DNA from: Spirosoma fluviale
Lineage (GTDB): Bacteria; Bacteroidota; Bacteroidia; Cytophagales; Spirosomataceae
DNA: 40,745 bases
Assembly (NCBI GenBank): GCA_945883625.1
Contig: CAMCXW010000018.1
Location: forward strand, 1-40,745
Direction of reading: 5' to 3'
A model generated the notes under the pieces. That model saw only the letters and a program-made list of their open reading frames with translations. It did not search any database and had not been told where the DNA came from. Below, one piece after another: positions 15,250-23,953 of the stretch. A program made the position numbers and the translations under genes. The first letter of the stretch is position 1, and each line of letters begins with the position of its first letter.

Positions 15250-16521
15250 ATGCTTGATCGGACACTTGCTCCCCCTGCCTATCCCATTGATTGGATTCAG
15301 TTTCCTACCACAAATACATACACAACTAAACAAGGTGTACCTATCCATTCGATATCATTAGGAGAGCAGCCCGTATTTAAATTCGAGTATACAATTCATG
15401 CAGGCGCGAGCGAAGCAACAAAGGCTGGCGTGGCAAGTATTACATCCATGTTAATGAAGCGTGGAACGCAACAACATACGGCACAAGAGCTAAATCAAAA
15501 ATTTGATTTTTATGGCGCATTTTGGGATGTTCAATCAAGCTTAGATCATGCGACCTTCACCGTATTCGGATTAACCAAGCACTTCGAATCATTGATGCCA
15601 TTGGTTTTTGAAATCATTACCCAAGCCACCTTTCCGAGAGATGAGTTTGAAAAAGAAATTGCCATTGAAATTCAAAAGAATAAATTGAATTGGCAAAAGA
15701 CAGCTTTTAGCGCTAGTCAAATCTTTCGCTCACAATTGTTCCCCAACGACCCCTATGGGCGCGTAAGCAATGCGGAAAGCCTACAAGAAATTACACGAGA
15801 AGAATTAGTGGGGTTTCATCAGACTAATTGGTTAGGCCAACAACCAACCATATTCCTTTCGGGCCAAATAAGTGCGGAGGCCATAGCATGTGTCGCCTCG
15901 TTAGTTGACCTATCCATTACGCCAAAAACAGCCCTTTTTGAACGCCCAGTACTAGTTTCACCACGTGCCACACGCACGCATGAATCACGTGAGCAGGCAC
16001 TTCAATGTTCGATTCGAATGGGTCAAGTGAGCATGAATCGCCAGAATCCAGATTATTACAAATTCAGTGTTTTGAATACGATTCTAGGTGGATTTTTCGG
16101 ATCGCGATTGCAAAAAAATATTCGTGAAGAAAAAGGATTCACGTACGGAATTTCTTCTTCATTAGTCCCCTTAAAGCGAGCAGGATATTGGGTAATAGGC
16201 ACTGATGTCAATAAAGAAAATGCGGCTGAAACTTGCAGTGAAATCAGAAGAGAAATCCAAGAACTTCGTACAAATTTAATCCCATCAGACGAACTTGAGA
16301 TTGTTAAAAGCTATTTGATGGGTAGTTTTACAGGAGAGCTTACGCAGGCATTTGATATTGCCGACAAGCTAAAAATTATCTATTTGGAAGGACTGCCAAT
16401 TGATTTTTATGATCATTTCCAGCATCAAATCATGGCATGTACCTCAAAAGATTTGAGAGAACTAGCAAATCAATACCTAGATCCCTCAAATCTTCACGAA
16501 GTTATTGTAGGTGCAATTTAA
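15250..16521 (+). CDS. M16 family peptidase-like protein lacking HxxEH
   Basis: An insulinase (M16) family protein of 423 aa, a two-domain half-clamshell unit. The first domain has GVASITSMLMKRGTQQHTAQELNQ, where active members have the zinc motif HxxEH just before the K-G-T turn. Here those positions are S-I-T-S-M, so the catalytic zinc site is absent. The second domain has the conserved R-L-x-x-x-I-R-E-x-x-G-x-x-Y segment (SRLQKNIREEKGFTYGI, about residue 285). It is therefore probably the non-catalytic partner of a heterodimeric M16 protease, but no catalytic partner is in the window. There is no signal peptide. Start chosen at ATG 15250; an upstream TTG lies inside the terminator. It overlaps the convergent kinase gene by 4 bases. 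Confidence 0.82.
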   Translation: MLDRTLAPPAYPIDWIQFPTTNTYTTKQGVPIHSISLGEQPVFKFEYTIHAGASEATKAGVASITSMLMKRGTQQHTAQELNQKFDFYGAFWDVQSSLDHATFTVFGLTKHFESLMPLVFEIITQATFPRDEFEKEIAIEIQKNKLNWQKTAFSASQIFRSQLFPNDPYGRVSNAESLQEITREELVGFHQTNWLGQQPTIFLSGQISAEAIACVASLVDLSITPKTALFERPVLVSPRATRTHESREQALQCSIRMGQVSMNRQNPDYYKFSVLNTILGGFFGSRLQKNIREEKGFTYGISSSLVPLKRAGYWVIGTDVNKENAAETCSEIRREIQELRTNLIPSDELEIVKSYLMGSFTGELTQAFDIADKLKIIYLEGLPIDFYDHFQHQIMACTSKDLRELANQYLDPSNLHEVIVGAI

Positions 16522-17426
16522 AAACGCGCTAATTCACGGAACTCATTCACCCGACCATCTAAATCCTGGTCAGTGATTTCCAACAAACGTTCCGTACCAA
16601 ATTTCTCCACACAGAAAGATGCCATGGCTGATCCATAAACGATCGCCTTACGCATATTCTCAAATGAGATATCATCTGTTTTTGCTAAGTAGCCAATAAA
16701 GCCCCCTACAAACGTATCGCCAGCACCTGTTGGATCAAATACCTCCTCAAGTGGTAAAGCTGGGCAGTAAAACATGTCCGAACCTTGGAACAATAGCGCA
16801 CCATGTTCTCCTTTTTTGATGATAAGGGTTTTAGGTCCCATCGCCATAATTAATTTCGCAGCAGTGCGCAACGAATATTGCTCAGATAATTGGCGTGCCT
16901 CCTCATCATTAATACAAAGCACATCAACCATCTTAAGCACACGTTTTAAATCATCCATCGCTACGTCCATCCAAAAATTCATGGTATCCATCACCACCAA
17001 CTTAGGTCGTTTTGAAAGACCTTCTATTGCTTCGATTTGAACTTGAGGCGTTAAGTTACCCAACATCAAGTATTCACAATCTTGATAGCTAGCAGGAATC
17101 ACAGGTTTGAAATCAGCTAATACATTTAAGTCGGTCACCAACGTATCCCGAGAATTCATGTTATTATGGTATTTGCCAGCCCAGAAAAAAGACTTTTCCC
17201 CAGCCTTAATTTGAAGACCATCTAAGTTAATTCCTTTGGACTCCAGCGTATCCATGTATGCTTGTGGAAAGTCGTCGCCTACCACAGCTACCACATTTAC
17301 TTTGGATTGGAAAAATGCGGCTGATAATGCAATGTAAGTACATGATCCACCGATAATTTTATCCGTTTTGCCATAAGGCGTTTCAAGCGCGTCGAACGCT
17401 ACAGTTCCAATTGTTAATAAACTCAT
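16518..17426 (-). CDS. PfkB family carbohydrate kinase
   Basis: A ribokinase-type sugar or nucleoside kinase of 302 aa. The N-terminal GGSCTYIALSAAFF (about residue 26) is the substrate-side glycine motif, and the C-terminal DPTGAGDTFVGGFIGYL (about 232-250) is PfkB signature 2, with the catalytic aspartate in GAGD. The substrate cannot be told; ribose, adenosine or other sugars are possible. It starts 11 bases after the stop of the GNAT-like gene on the same strand, so the two are probably one transcript. Confidence 0.88.
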   Translation of the reverse strand: MSLLTIGTVAFDALETPYGKTDKIIGGSCTYIALSAAFFQSKVNVVAVVGDDFPQAYMDTLESKGINLDGLQIKAGEKSFFWAGKYHNNMNSRDTLVTDLNVLADFKPVIPASYQDCEYLMLGNLTPQVQIEAIEGLSKRPKLVVMDTMNFWMDVAMDDLKRVLKMVDVLCINDEEARQLSEQYSLRTAAKLIMAMGPKTLIIKKGEHGALLFQGSDMFYCPALPLEEVFDPTGAGDTFVGGFIGYLAKTDDISFENMRKAIVYGSAMASFCVEKFGTERLLEITDQDLDGRVNEFRELARF

Positions 17427-17437
17427 AAGGGATGATT

Positions 17438-18607
17438 TTAGCCAACTTTAGCACACCGACTAAACGGCTGATTGGGGTTAAAAAATAAACGATAAGTAAT
17501 ATATGTTTTATCGTTTGTCGCGCCTAACTGCGAAACAAATCGAAGCATTTTCGGATTAAAATCCCCGACCCAATTCATGTCCATGGTTGTGTAGGGATAA
17601 AATGGATTTTCACGTGCAGCCGTACGAAAACGTAGTGCAATGGCAGATTCGACGCCTTTTCCCTGATGTTCCGGAACCACACCAAAAATCAATCCACATG
17701 TACGGGTAAGCGTACCGCGGAGCTTTAACAATACGAATTTGATCATCCCCCAAACATTTAATTTTCCATTTAAATGTTTAACGATTTGATTCAAATCTGG
17801 GATTACAATAAAAAAGGCAACTGGCTCTCCGGCTGGGCCATAGGCGAACCAAAGTAATTGTTCGTCGATGATGGGTTTCATTTTCTGCACTAGTTTCTGT
17901 GCTTGTTCAGAGGACATGGCAGAAACGCCTGGAAACTTAGACCATGCTGCATTAAAAATGATTCGAAAATCTTCTGCATATTTAGGCAGATTCGACTTCT
18001 CGATATGTTTAAACGTATAATCCGGATTCTGATAAATTCGTTCTGCTTTTTCTTCGATTCCTGCAGTCACATTTGCTCCCGTGATGGAAGAAACAAAAAC
18101 ATGCTGCTTGAAATAATCTTGAAATCCGTAGGCTTCAAAATATTCAATGTAATAAGGCTTCGTCCAAGGCATTTTATACGTTGGCTCATACGCCCAGCCC
18201 TGAACCATCAAGCCCCAAAAGCTATCACGTTCCCCAAAGTTAATCGGCCCATCCATGCCCTCCATCCCTTTCGAAATCAACCAATGCTTGCAGGCATCAA
18301 ATAATTTAAACGCCGCGGTCTTGTCTTCGATACACTCAAAAAATCCCATCCCACCCACGGGTACTTCATCGGAGGATTTCGAATAAAATGCTGCGACACG
18401 ACCAATGGTTTTTCCGGTGTCATCGAGCAATATCCACCGAATAGCCTCACCGTTTTTAAACTGTGTATTTTTTTTCGGATCAAATATTGACTCAATATCA
18501 TTGTCTAACGGACGAATCCAATTCGGATCTGTCGCATATAGGTTGACCGCAATTCTTATAAATTCTCGTCTAGAAGCTCTATCGTCCCCTATTTCCTTTA
18601 AAACCAT
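17438..18607 (-). CDS. GNAT-like acyltransferase, conserved Bacteroidota protein
   Basis: A 389-aa cytoplasmic protein with a double GNAT-type layout. The first part has WILLDDTGKTIGRVAAFY and GGMGFFECIEDKTAAFKLFDACKHWL (about 57-115), followed by the very conserved GMDGPINFGERDSFWGLMVQGW. The second part has CGLIFGVVPEHQGKGVESAIALR, an acetyl-CoA binding Q/R-x-x-G-x-G/A-type loop (about residue 318). It resembles uncharacterised YghO-like N-acyltransferases. The substrate is unknown. It is upstream of and probably cotranscribed with the PfkB kinase. Confidence 0.72.
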   Translation of the reverse strand: MVLKEIGDDRASRREFIRIAVNLYATDPNWIRPLDNDIESIFDPKKNTQFKNGEAIRWILLDDTGKTIGRVAAFYSKSSDEVPVGGMGFFECIEDKTAAFKLFDACKHWLISKGMEGMDGPINFGERDSFWGLMVQGWAYEPTYKMPWTKPYYIEYFEAYGFQDYFKQHVFVSSITGANVTAGIEEKAERIYQNPDYTFKHIEKSNLPKYAEDFRIIFNAAWSKFPGVSAMSSEQAQKLVQKMKPIIDEQLLWFAYGPAGEPVAFFIVIPDLNQIVKHLNGKLNVWGMIKFVLLKLRGTLTRTCGLIFGVVPEHQGKGVESAIALRFRTAARENPFYPYTTMDMNWVGDFNPKMLRFVSQLGATNDKTYITYRLFFNPNQPFSRCAKVG

Positions 18608-18639
18608 ATTGGCGAAAGTATTTTTTTACCAAAAACATA

Positions 18640-18647
18640 CAAAGATA
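18640..18647 (-). promoter_or_regulatory. -7 element upstream of the GNAT-like gene
   Basis: On the minus strand this reads TATCTTTG, a perfect TAnnTTTG, 32 bases before the start codon. I see no exact -33 TTTG. The other part of the divergent gap (18648-18735) has no clear element for cysS. Confidence 0.45.
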
Positions 18648-18735
18648 ATACAATTCACAAGCCCCTCATTTGTTTGGTGAATTAAAAGAATCCGATTAAT
18701 TTTAATCCCTTATACAGAACCCACATCCGGTATTC

Positions 18736-20226
18736 ATGCAGCCACTCAAAATATACAATACCCTAAGTCGAGAGAAGGAAGTTTTCGAAGCGATCAATGC
18801 GCCACATGTGGGGTTGTATGTCTGTGGACCTACCGTCTACAATTATGCGCATTTAGGCAATATTCGAACATTTACATCCTTTGATATTCTTCACCGATAC
18901 CTCAAAAAAATCGGTTACTTAGTGCGCTACGTACGCAATATCACCGATGTCGGCCACTTAGTGGGTGACGGTGATGAAGGCGAAGATAAAATTGGCAAAA
19001 TGGCCAAATTGGAAAAGTTGGAGCCCATGGAAATCGTCCAACGGTACACAAATGATTTTCATGAAGTTCTGCAGAAATTCAATTTATTACCTCCTAGTAT
19101 CGAACCTACTGCTACGGGACATATTGTTGAACAAATTGAAACAACAAAATCCTTGCTTGACAAAGGCATGGCTTATGAATCCAATGGTTCTATTTATTTC
19201 AATATTGAAGCTTACAACAAACAAGGGGGCGATTACGGTAAATTATCTGGACGTATTTTAGATGACCTTTTAACTGAAACACGTGATTTAGACGGCGTAG
19301 GCGAAAAACGTAGCCCACTCGATTTCGCACTTTGGAAAAAAGCATCCCCCGAACACATCATGCGTTGGCCATCCCCTTGGGGTGACGGATTTCCAGGCTG
19401 GCACTTAGAATGTACCTGCATGAGCCACAAATATTTAGGTGACACCTTTGATATTCACGGCGGTGGCATGGATTTGAAATTCCCGCACCACGAATGCGAA
19501 ATTGCCCAGGCTAAAGCTGCTTATGGCCGTGCACCAGTCCGCTATTGGATGCATACAAACATGCTGACGGTTAACGGGCAGAAAATGAGTAAGTCGCTTG
19601 GTAATTCATTTTTGCCGAACGAATTAATTACAGGAAACCACCCATTATTGGAACAGCCATATAGCCCGATGACGGTCCGTTTCTTTATGCTGCAATCACA
19701 ATACAGAAGCACGTTAGACTTCTCAAACGATGCCTTAAAAGCCGCACAAAAAGGATATAGGAGAATGGCGAATGGATTGCGCATCATAAAATCAATGGAG
19801 TTCCCAAGCGATACAATTGAAGCCGTGGATACGTCAATCGAAGCTGAAATACAGGCCGATATACAAGGATGCTACGACGGGATGAACGATGATTTAAATA
19901 CTGCTGTAACAATTGCCTACCTATTTTCGTTAGTAAAGAAGATTAATCAATTGCACACGGGACAATTGAGTTTTGCACAATTGGGAGCTACGAATTTTGA
20001 TTTGATGAAGTTGCATTACATCAGTTTCATGGAAGATGTATTAGGCTTGTTGGAAGAGTTTCCTGCACAACAGGATCAGCTAATTAATGGCATGTTGAAA
20101 TTGTACCAAGACTTTAAAGCTAATCGTCAATACGATAAAGTAGATGAGATTCGGGCTAGTTTTAAGTCCATGGGGCTACTTATTAAAGATATGAAAACCC
20201 GCATCGACTGGGGATACGAAGAATAA
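18736..20226 (+). CDS. cysS: cysteine--tRNA ligase
   Basis: A class I aminoacyl-tRNA synthetase that charges tRNA-Cys. 496 aa. The HIGH-type motif is HLGN (residues 39-42) in YVCGPTVYNYAHLGN, with C30 as a zinc ligand. The remaining zinc site is in WHLECTCMSH and HGGGMDLKFPHHECE. KMSKS is at residues 283-287. The C-terminal DALR-type helical domain begins near residue 360. It ends 2 bases before the first rhomboid gene. Confidence 0.97.
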   Translation: MQPLKIYNTLSREKEVFEAINAPHVGLYVCGPTVYNYAHLGNIRTFTSFDILHRYLKKIGYLVRYVRNITDVGHLVGDGDEGEDKIGKMAKLEKLEPMEIVQRYTNDFHEVLQKFNLLPPSIEPTATGHIVEQIETTKSLLDKGMAYESNGSIYFNIEAYNKQGGDYGKLSGRILDDLLTETRDLDGVGEKRSPLDFALWKKASPEHIMRWPSPWGDGFPGWHLECTCMSHKYLGDTFDIHGGGMDLKFPHHECEIAQAKAAYGRAPVRYWMHTNMLTVNGQKMSKSLGNSFLPNELITGNHPLLEQPYSPMTVRFFMLQSQYRSTLDFSNDALKAAQKGYRRMANGLRIIKSMEFPSDTIEAVDTSIEAEIQADIQGCYDGMNDDLNTAVTIAYLFSLVKKINQLHTGQLSFAQLGATNFDLMKLHYISFMEDVLGLLEEFPAQQDQLINGMLKLYQDFKANRQYDKVDEIRASFKSMGLLIKDMKTRIDWGYEE

Positions 20227-20228
20227 TT

Positions 20229-20969
20229 ATGTTTAGAGAATTAACACCAAACGTCCGATTACTAATTCTAATTAATGTGGGCATGTTTCTTGGCAAATCG
20301 TTTTTGCCAGACGAATACTTAAGCCTTCATTATTTTGGGGCCAAAGATTTTTACATCTTTCAGGTGGTAACCTACATGTTCGTTCATGGAAGTTTCATGC
20401 ATTTATTAGGGAATATGTTTGGCCTGTATATGTTCGGATCATTATTGGAACGCATATGGGGTGCTCAGCGGTTTCTTTTCTTTTATTTTTTCTGCGGTAT
20501 AGGCGCCGGATTACTTTATGTTGGCATCCAACATTTTGTAGATTTCGCAGAAATCCGTCGAGCGACGGAATTAGTTCTCAGTAATCCAAGTTCATTTAAT
20601 TTAATGGACTATGCACAGCATTACGCCGTCATCGGTTCTCCACAGGGTGTAGCATTAAATACGGAATGGATTCATGCCAATTATGACGAATACATTAATC
20701 GAAGTATTTTAGGGGGAGCCTCAGGATCTATTTTTGGCATATTAATGGCGTACGGGTACCTATTCCCAAATTCAGAAATGTTTTTGTTCCCACTTCCCAT
20801 TCCCATCAAAGCCAAATATTTTGTCAGCTTCTATGGATTATACGAGCTCTATCAAGGCATACAACAATATGAAGGAGATAATGTGGCGCATTTCGCACAT
20901 ATTGGAGGGATGATTTTCGCGGTGATACTTTTAAAAATATGGGGCACTAAACGAACTAATTTTTATTAA
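20229..20969 (+). CDS. rhomboid family intramembrane serine protease (first of two)
   Basis: A polytopic membrane protein of 246 aa. It has the rhomboid signatures HGSFMHLLGNMFGLYMFG (about residues 55-72), catalytic Ser165 in GGASGSIFG, and catalytic His224 in VAHFAHIGGM. Between the third and fourth helices is a hydrophilic insertion of about 45 residues (about 110-155) that is longer than in minimal rhomboids. The active-site residues are all present, so it should be an active protease. Substrate unknown. It follows cysS by 2 bases and precedes a second rhomboid by 1 base. Confidence 0.9.
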   Translation: MFRELTPNVRLLILINVGMFLGKSFLPDEYLSLHYFGAKDFYIFQVVTYMFVHGSFMHLLGNMFGLYMFGSLLERIWGAQRFLFFYFFCGIGAGLLYVGIQHFVDFAEIRRATELVLSNPSSFNLMDYAQHYAVIGSPQGVALNTEWIHANYDEYINRSILGGASGSIFGILMAYGYLFPNSEMFLFPLPIPIKAKYFVSFYGLYELYQGIQQYEGDNVAHFAHIGGMIFAVILLKIWGTKRTNFY

Positions 20970-20970
20970 A

Positions 20971-21822
20971 ATGCAAAGCATTTGGAGTGATATAAAATTA
21001 ATTTTCCAACAACCCAATCGGGGGTTGATGCAACTCATCGTGATTAATGTTGGGGTATACATTGCCTTAATGTTGACGAAAGTAACCCTCATACTGACAG
21101 GTAAATCGGATTTTTTTGAAGGCTTTCTTGAACAACTAAGTTTATCTTCCACATTCGCAGAATTCAGCCATAAACCGTGGACTTTTTTAACCTATTTTTG
21201 GGTGCATGTGGACCTGATGCATGTGGTGTTTAACATGCTTTTCTTGTATTGGTTCGGTCAAATTTTACAAGATTTTTTAGGTCAAACGAAGACGATTCAA
21301 TTGTACTTTGTAGGCGGCTTAGCAGGCGCAGTAACCTACATTGTTGTTTTGAATACCATCCCATTTTTCATCAATCAGGGTCCAATGTATTTAATAGGAG
21401 CCTCTGCAGGTGTATACGCAATCGTTACAGCTGCCGCGACATTACGGCCAAATTATACGGTTCATTTATTTCTAATCGGACCGGTTGCTATTAAATATAT
21501 ATCTGGATTCTACGTGATATGGTCTGTTCTTGAAAGTGTTGGATCTAATGGTGGGGGAAATATTGCACATCTCGGAGGGGCACTAGCAGGTGTTTTTTTC
21601 GTAATTTACACCAAACGTGTACAAAAACCTTCCCAACGAATGGAAAAAATAATGTCCTATGTTACGGTAGCCGCTCAAAAAACAGTTAGCGTAAGCACAT
21701 CAGAAATCGTTGAAGAAGAGGAACTTAACCAAATTTTAGATAAAATATCCAAATCAGGTTTTGATAGTTTAAGTAAATTAGAAAAAAAGAGATTATTTCA
21801 GGCTAGTCAAAAAAACGAATAA
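20971..21822 (+). CDS. rhomboid family intramembrane serine protease with C-terminal tail
   Basis: A second rhomboid, 283 aa. Signatures are HVDLMHVVFNMLFLYWFG (about 74-91), catalytic Ser145 in IGASAGVYA, and His200 in GNIAHLGGALAG. After the last helix (about residue 215) a cytoplasmic tail of about 65 residues ends in EELNQILDKISKSGFDSL and KLEKKRLFQASQ, a short helical module common at the C-terminus of Bacteroidota rhomboids (DUF6576-like). The sequence is clearly different from the first copy, so this is an old pair rather than a recent duplication. Confidence 0.9.
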   Translation: MQSIWSDIKLIFQQPNRGLMQLIVINVGVYIALMLTKVTLILTGKSDFFEGFLEQLSLSSTFAEFSHKPWTFLTYFWVHVDLMHVVFNMLFLYWFGQILQDFLGQTKTIQLYFVGGLAGAVTYIVVLNTIPFFINQGPMYLIGASAGVYAIVTAAATLRPNYTVHLFLIGPVAIKYISGFYVIWSVLESVGSNGGGNIAHLGGALAGVFFVIYTKRVQKPSQRMEKIMSYVTVAAQKTVSVSTSEIVEEEELNQILDKISKSGFDSLSKLEKKRLFQASQKNE

Positions 21823-21838
21823 GCCTGAAAAACATTTT

Positions 21839-21846
21839 TACCTTTG
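21839..21846 (+). promoter_or_regulatory. -7 element upstream of dxs
   Basis: TACCTTTG, an exact TAnnTTTG match, 34 bases before the GTG start of dxs. No clear -33 element. Confidence 0.45.
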
Positions 21847-21880
21847 TGTTGTTAAACTTTCACTTGAATAAATTATTATC

Positions 21881-23839
21881 GTGTCTACCCAATTCCCAGC
21901 AGGGCCTTTACTGAGTAAGATTCAATCTCCATCGGATTTGCGCAAGCTTTCCGCGGATCAGCTACCCGCTGTTTGCCAGGAATTGAGACAATTCATTATT
22001 GACCATGTTTCCGCCAATGGAGGGCACTTCGGAGCTTCTTTGGGTGTAACTGAGTTAACCGTCGCACTGCATTATGTCTTCAATACCCCAGATGACCAGT
22101 TGGTGTGGGACGTAGGCCACCAAGCGTATGGACATAAAATTTTAACGGGCCGACAGCCTGTATTTCATACAAACCGACTGTTTGGAGGCATCAGTGGTTT
22201 CCCAAATCGTTCGGAAAGTAAGTACGACGCCTTTGGAGTAGGACATTCGAGTACGTCCATTTCTGCAGCACTGGGAATGGCAGTGGCATCTCGTTATAAA
22301 AAAGAATCGCAACGCCAGCACATTGCCGTAATTGGAGATGGTTCAATGACAGCAGGTATGGCATTCGAAGCCATGAATCATGCGGGCGATATTCCTAACA
22401 ATATGTTAATCATCTTGAATGACAACTGCATGGCGATTGATCCCAATGTAGGTGCACTAAAGGAGTATTTAACAGACATTACAACATCTCATACCTACAA
22501 TAAAGTAAAAGATGACGTTTGGAATTTGTTGGGTAAAATGTCGAGCTTCGGTAAATCCGCACAAGAAATTGTATCGAAAATCGAGAATGGATTAAAGGCT
22601 ACATTGCTCCAGCAGAGCAATCTATTTGAGTCCTTAAATTTGCGGTATTTTGGCCCAATCGATGGACACGATATTGCCAACTTAACTACGGTGCTTAACG
22701 ATTTAAAGGATATTCCGGGTCCCAAAATTTTACATTGCATCACAACGAAAGGAAAAGGATATTCCTTAGCGGAAAAAGATCAAACCCTTTGGCACGCACC
22801 GGGTAAGTTCGACAAAGTGACCGGCGAAATCCATAAAAAGACATTTGATAATCCACAGCCTCCTAAATACCAAGAGGTTTTTGGTCATACGTTACTTGAG
22901 CTTGCGGAAAAAAATGACAAAATCATGGGAGTGACACCTGCCATGCCGTCAGGATCTTCCCTAAATATTATGATGCGCGCAATGCCAGACCGCGCATTCG
23001 ATGTAGGAATCGCAGAGCAACATGCCGTTACATTTTCTGCCGGTTTAGCAACTCAGGGATTAACCGTTTTTTGTAATATTTACAGTTCATTCATGCAACG
23101 CGGATACGACCAAGTCATTCATGATGTATGTATCCAAAAACTACCTGTCATTTTTTGTCTCGATCGAGCAGGACTTGCTGGGGCAGATGGTGCAACGCAC
23201 CATGGTAATTTAGACCTCGCCTACATGCGCTGCATTCCCAACATGGTTGTGGCAGCGCCACGTAATGAGCAAGAATTACGCAATATGATGTACACGGCCC
23301 AGCTCGATTCATTTAAGGAATTAGGGACCGCCATGACGATTCGTTATCCCCGCGGAGAAGGCGTAATGCCAGTATGGAGGACTGATTTTGAAGAAATAGA
23401 GTTAGGTAAAGGCCAACAAATTTTAACTGGAAAGCAAGTGGCCGTATTGTCCATTGGTCACATTGGGAATGAAGCCGAAAAAGCTTGTCTTTTACTACGC
23501 GAACAAGGCTTAGAACCAGCCTTATACGACATGCGTTTCGTCAAACCACTCGATGCAGCCCTATTACACACTATTTTTAAGTCATACCCCCATGTTATCA
23601 CCGTAGAAGACGCCTCAATCGTAGGTGGTTTCGGGTCAGCCATTGCTGAATTTATGGTTGATAACCAATATACGAACCAATTAATCCGTTTAGGAATTCC
23701 AGATACCCTTATTGAGCACGGAGAACAATCCGAATTGTATCACCTTTGTGGCATCGATTCTGTAGGAATTGCACAAAAAATAGCTGAACTATTTCAAGCT
23801 AAATCCACCCAAAAGGTCTTCCAGTCCGTGACCCATTAA
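21881..23839 (+). CDS. dxs: 1-deoxy-D-xylulose-5-phosphate synthase
   Basis: A thiamine-diphosphate transketolase-like enzyme that joins pyruvate and glyceraldehyde 3-phosphate, the first step of the MEP isoprenoid pathway. 652 aa. The ThDP/Mg motif is GDGSMTAGMAFEAMNHAG ... NDNCMAID (about 151-187). The N-terminal GHxxYxHK-type segment is GHQAYGHKILTGR (about 80), and the second domain has FDVGIAEQHAVTFSAGLA (about 368-385) with the catalytic glutamate. The start is GTG (VSTQFPAG); no ATG lies near it. Confidence 0.95.
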   Translation: MSTQFPAGPLLSKIQSPSDLRKLSADQLPAVCQELRQFIIDHVSANGGHFGASLGVTELTVALHYVFNTPDDQLVWDVGHQAYGHKILTGRQPVFHTNRLFGGISGFPNRSESKYDAFGVGHSSTSISAALGMAVASRYKKESQRQHIAVIGDGSMTAGMAFEAMNHAGDIPNNMLIILNDNCMAIDPNVGALKEYLTDITTSHTYNKVKDDVWNLLGKMSSFGKSAQEIVSKIENGLKATLLQQSNLFESLNLRYFGPIDGHDIANLTTVLNDLKDIPGPKILHCITTKGKGYSLAEKDQTLWHAPGKFDKVTGEIHKKTFDNPQPPKYQEVFGHTLLELAEKNDKIMGVTPAMPSGSSLNIMMRAMPDRAFDVGIAEQHAVTFSAGLATQGLTVFCNIYSSFMQRGYDQVIHDVCIQKLPVIFCLDRAGLAGADGATHHGNLDLAYMRCIPNMVVAAPRNEQELRNMMYTAQLDSFKELGTAMTIRYPRGEGVMPVWRTDFEEIELGKGQQILTGKQVAVLSIGHIGNEAEKACLLLREQGLEPALYDMRFVKPLDAALLHTIFKSYPHVITVEDASIVGGFGSAIAEFMVDNQYTNQLIRLGIPDTLIEHGEQSELYHLCGIDSVGIAQKIAELFQAKSTQKVFQSVTH

Positions 23840-23891
23840 ATTCACTGTCTCTGATTTTTAATCAATTAGCACTTTTCAAAGAAATTATACA

Positions 23892-23899
23892 TACCTTTG
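23892..23899 (+). promoter_or_regulatory. -7 element upstream of typA
   Basis: TACCTTTG, an exact match, 54 bases before the ATG. The region 20 bases upstream is TTTT-rich but has no TTTG. Confidence 0.45.
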
Positions 23900-23953
23900 C
23901 ACCTTGAATTTCCCAATTAAAGGATTTTCGTTTCATTCAACGAATACATTTTT

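Noticed and set aside
17903..18304. 133-aa plus-strand open frame opposite the GNAT-like gene
   Set aside because: No recognisable features; opposite a conserved protein with clear motifs.
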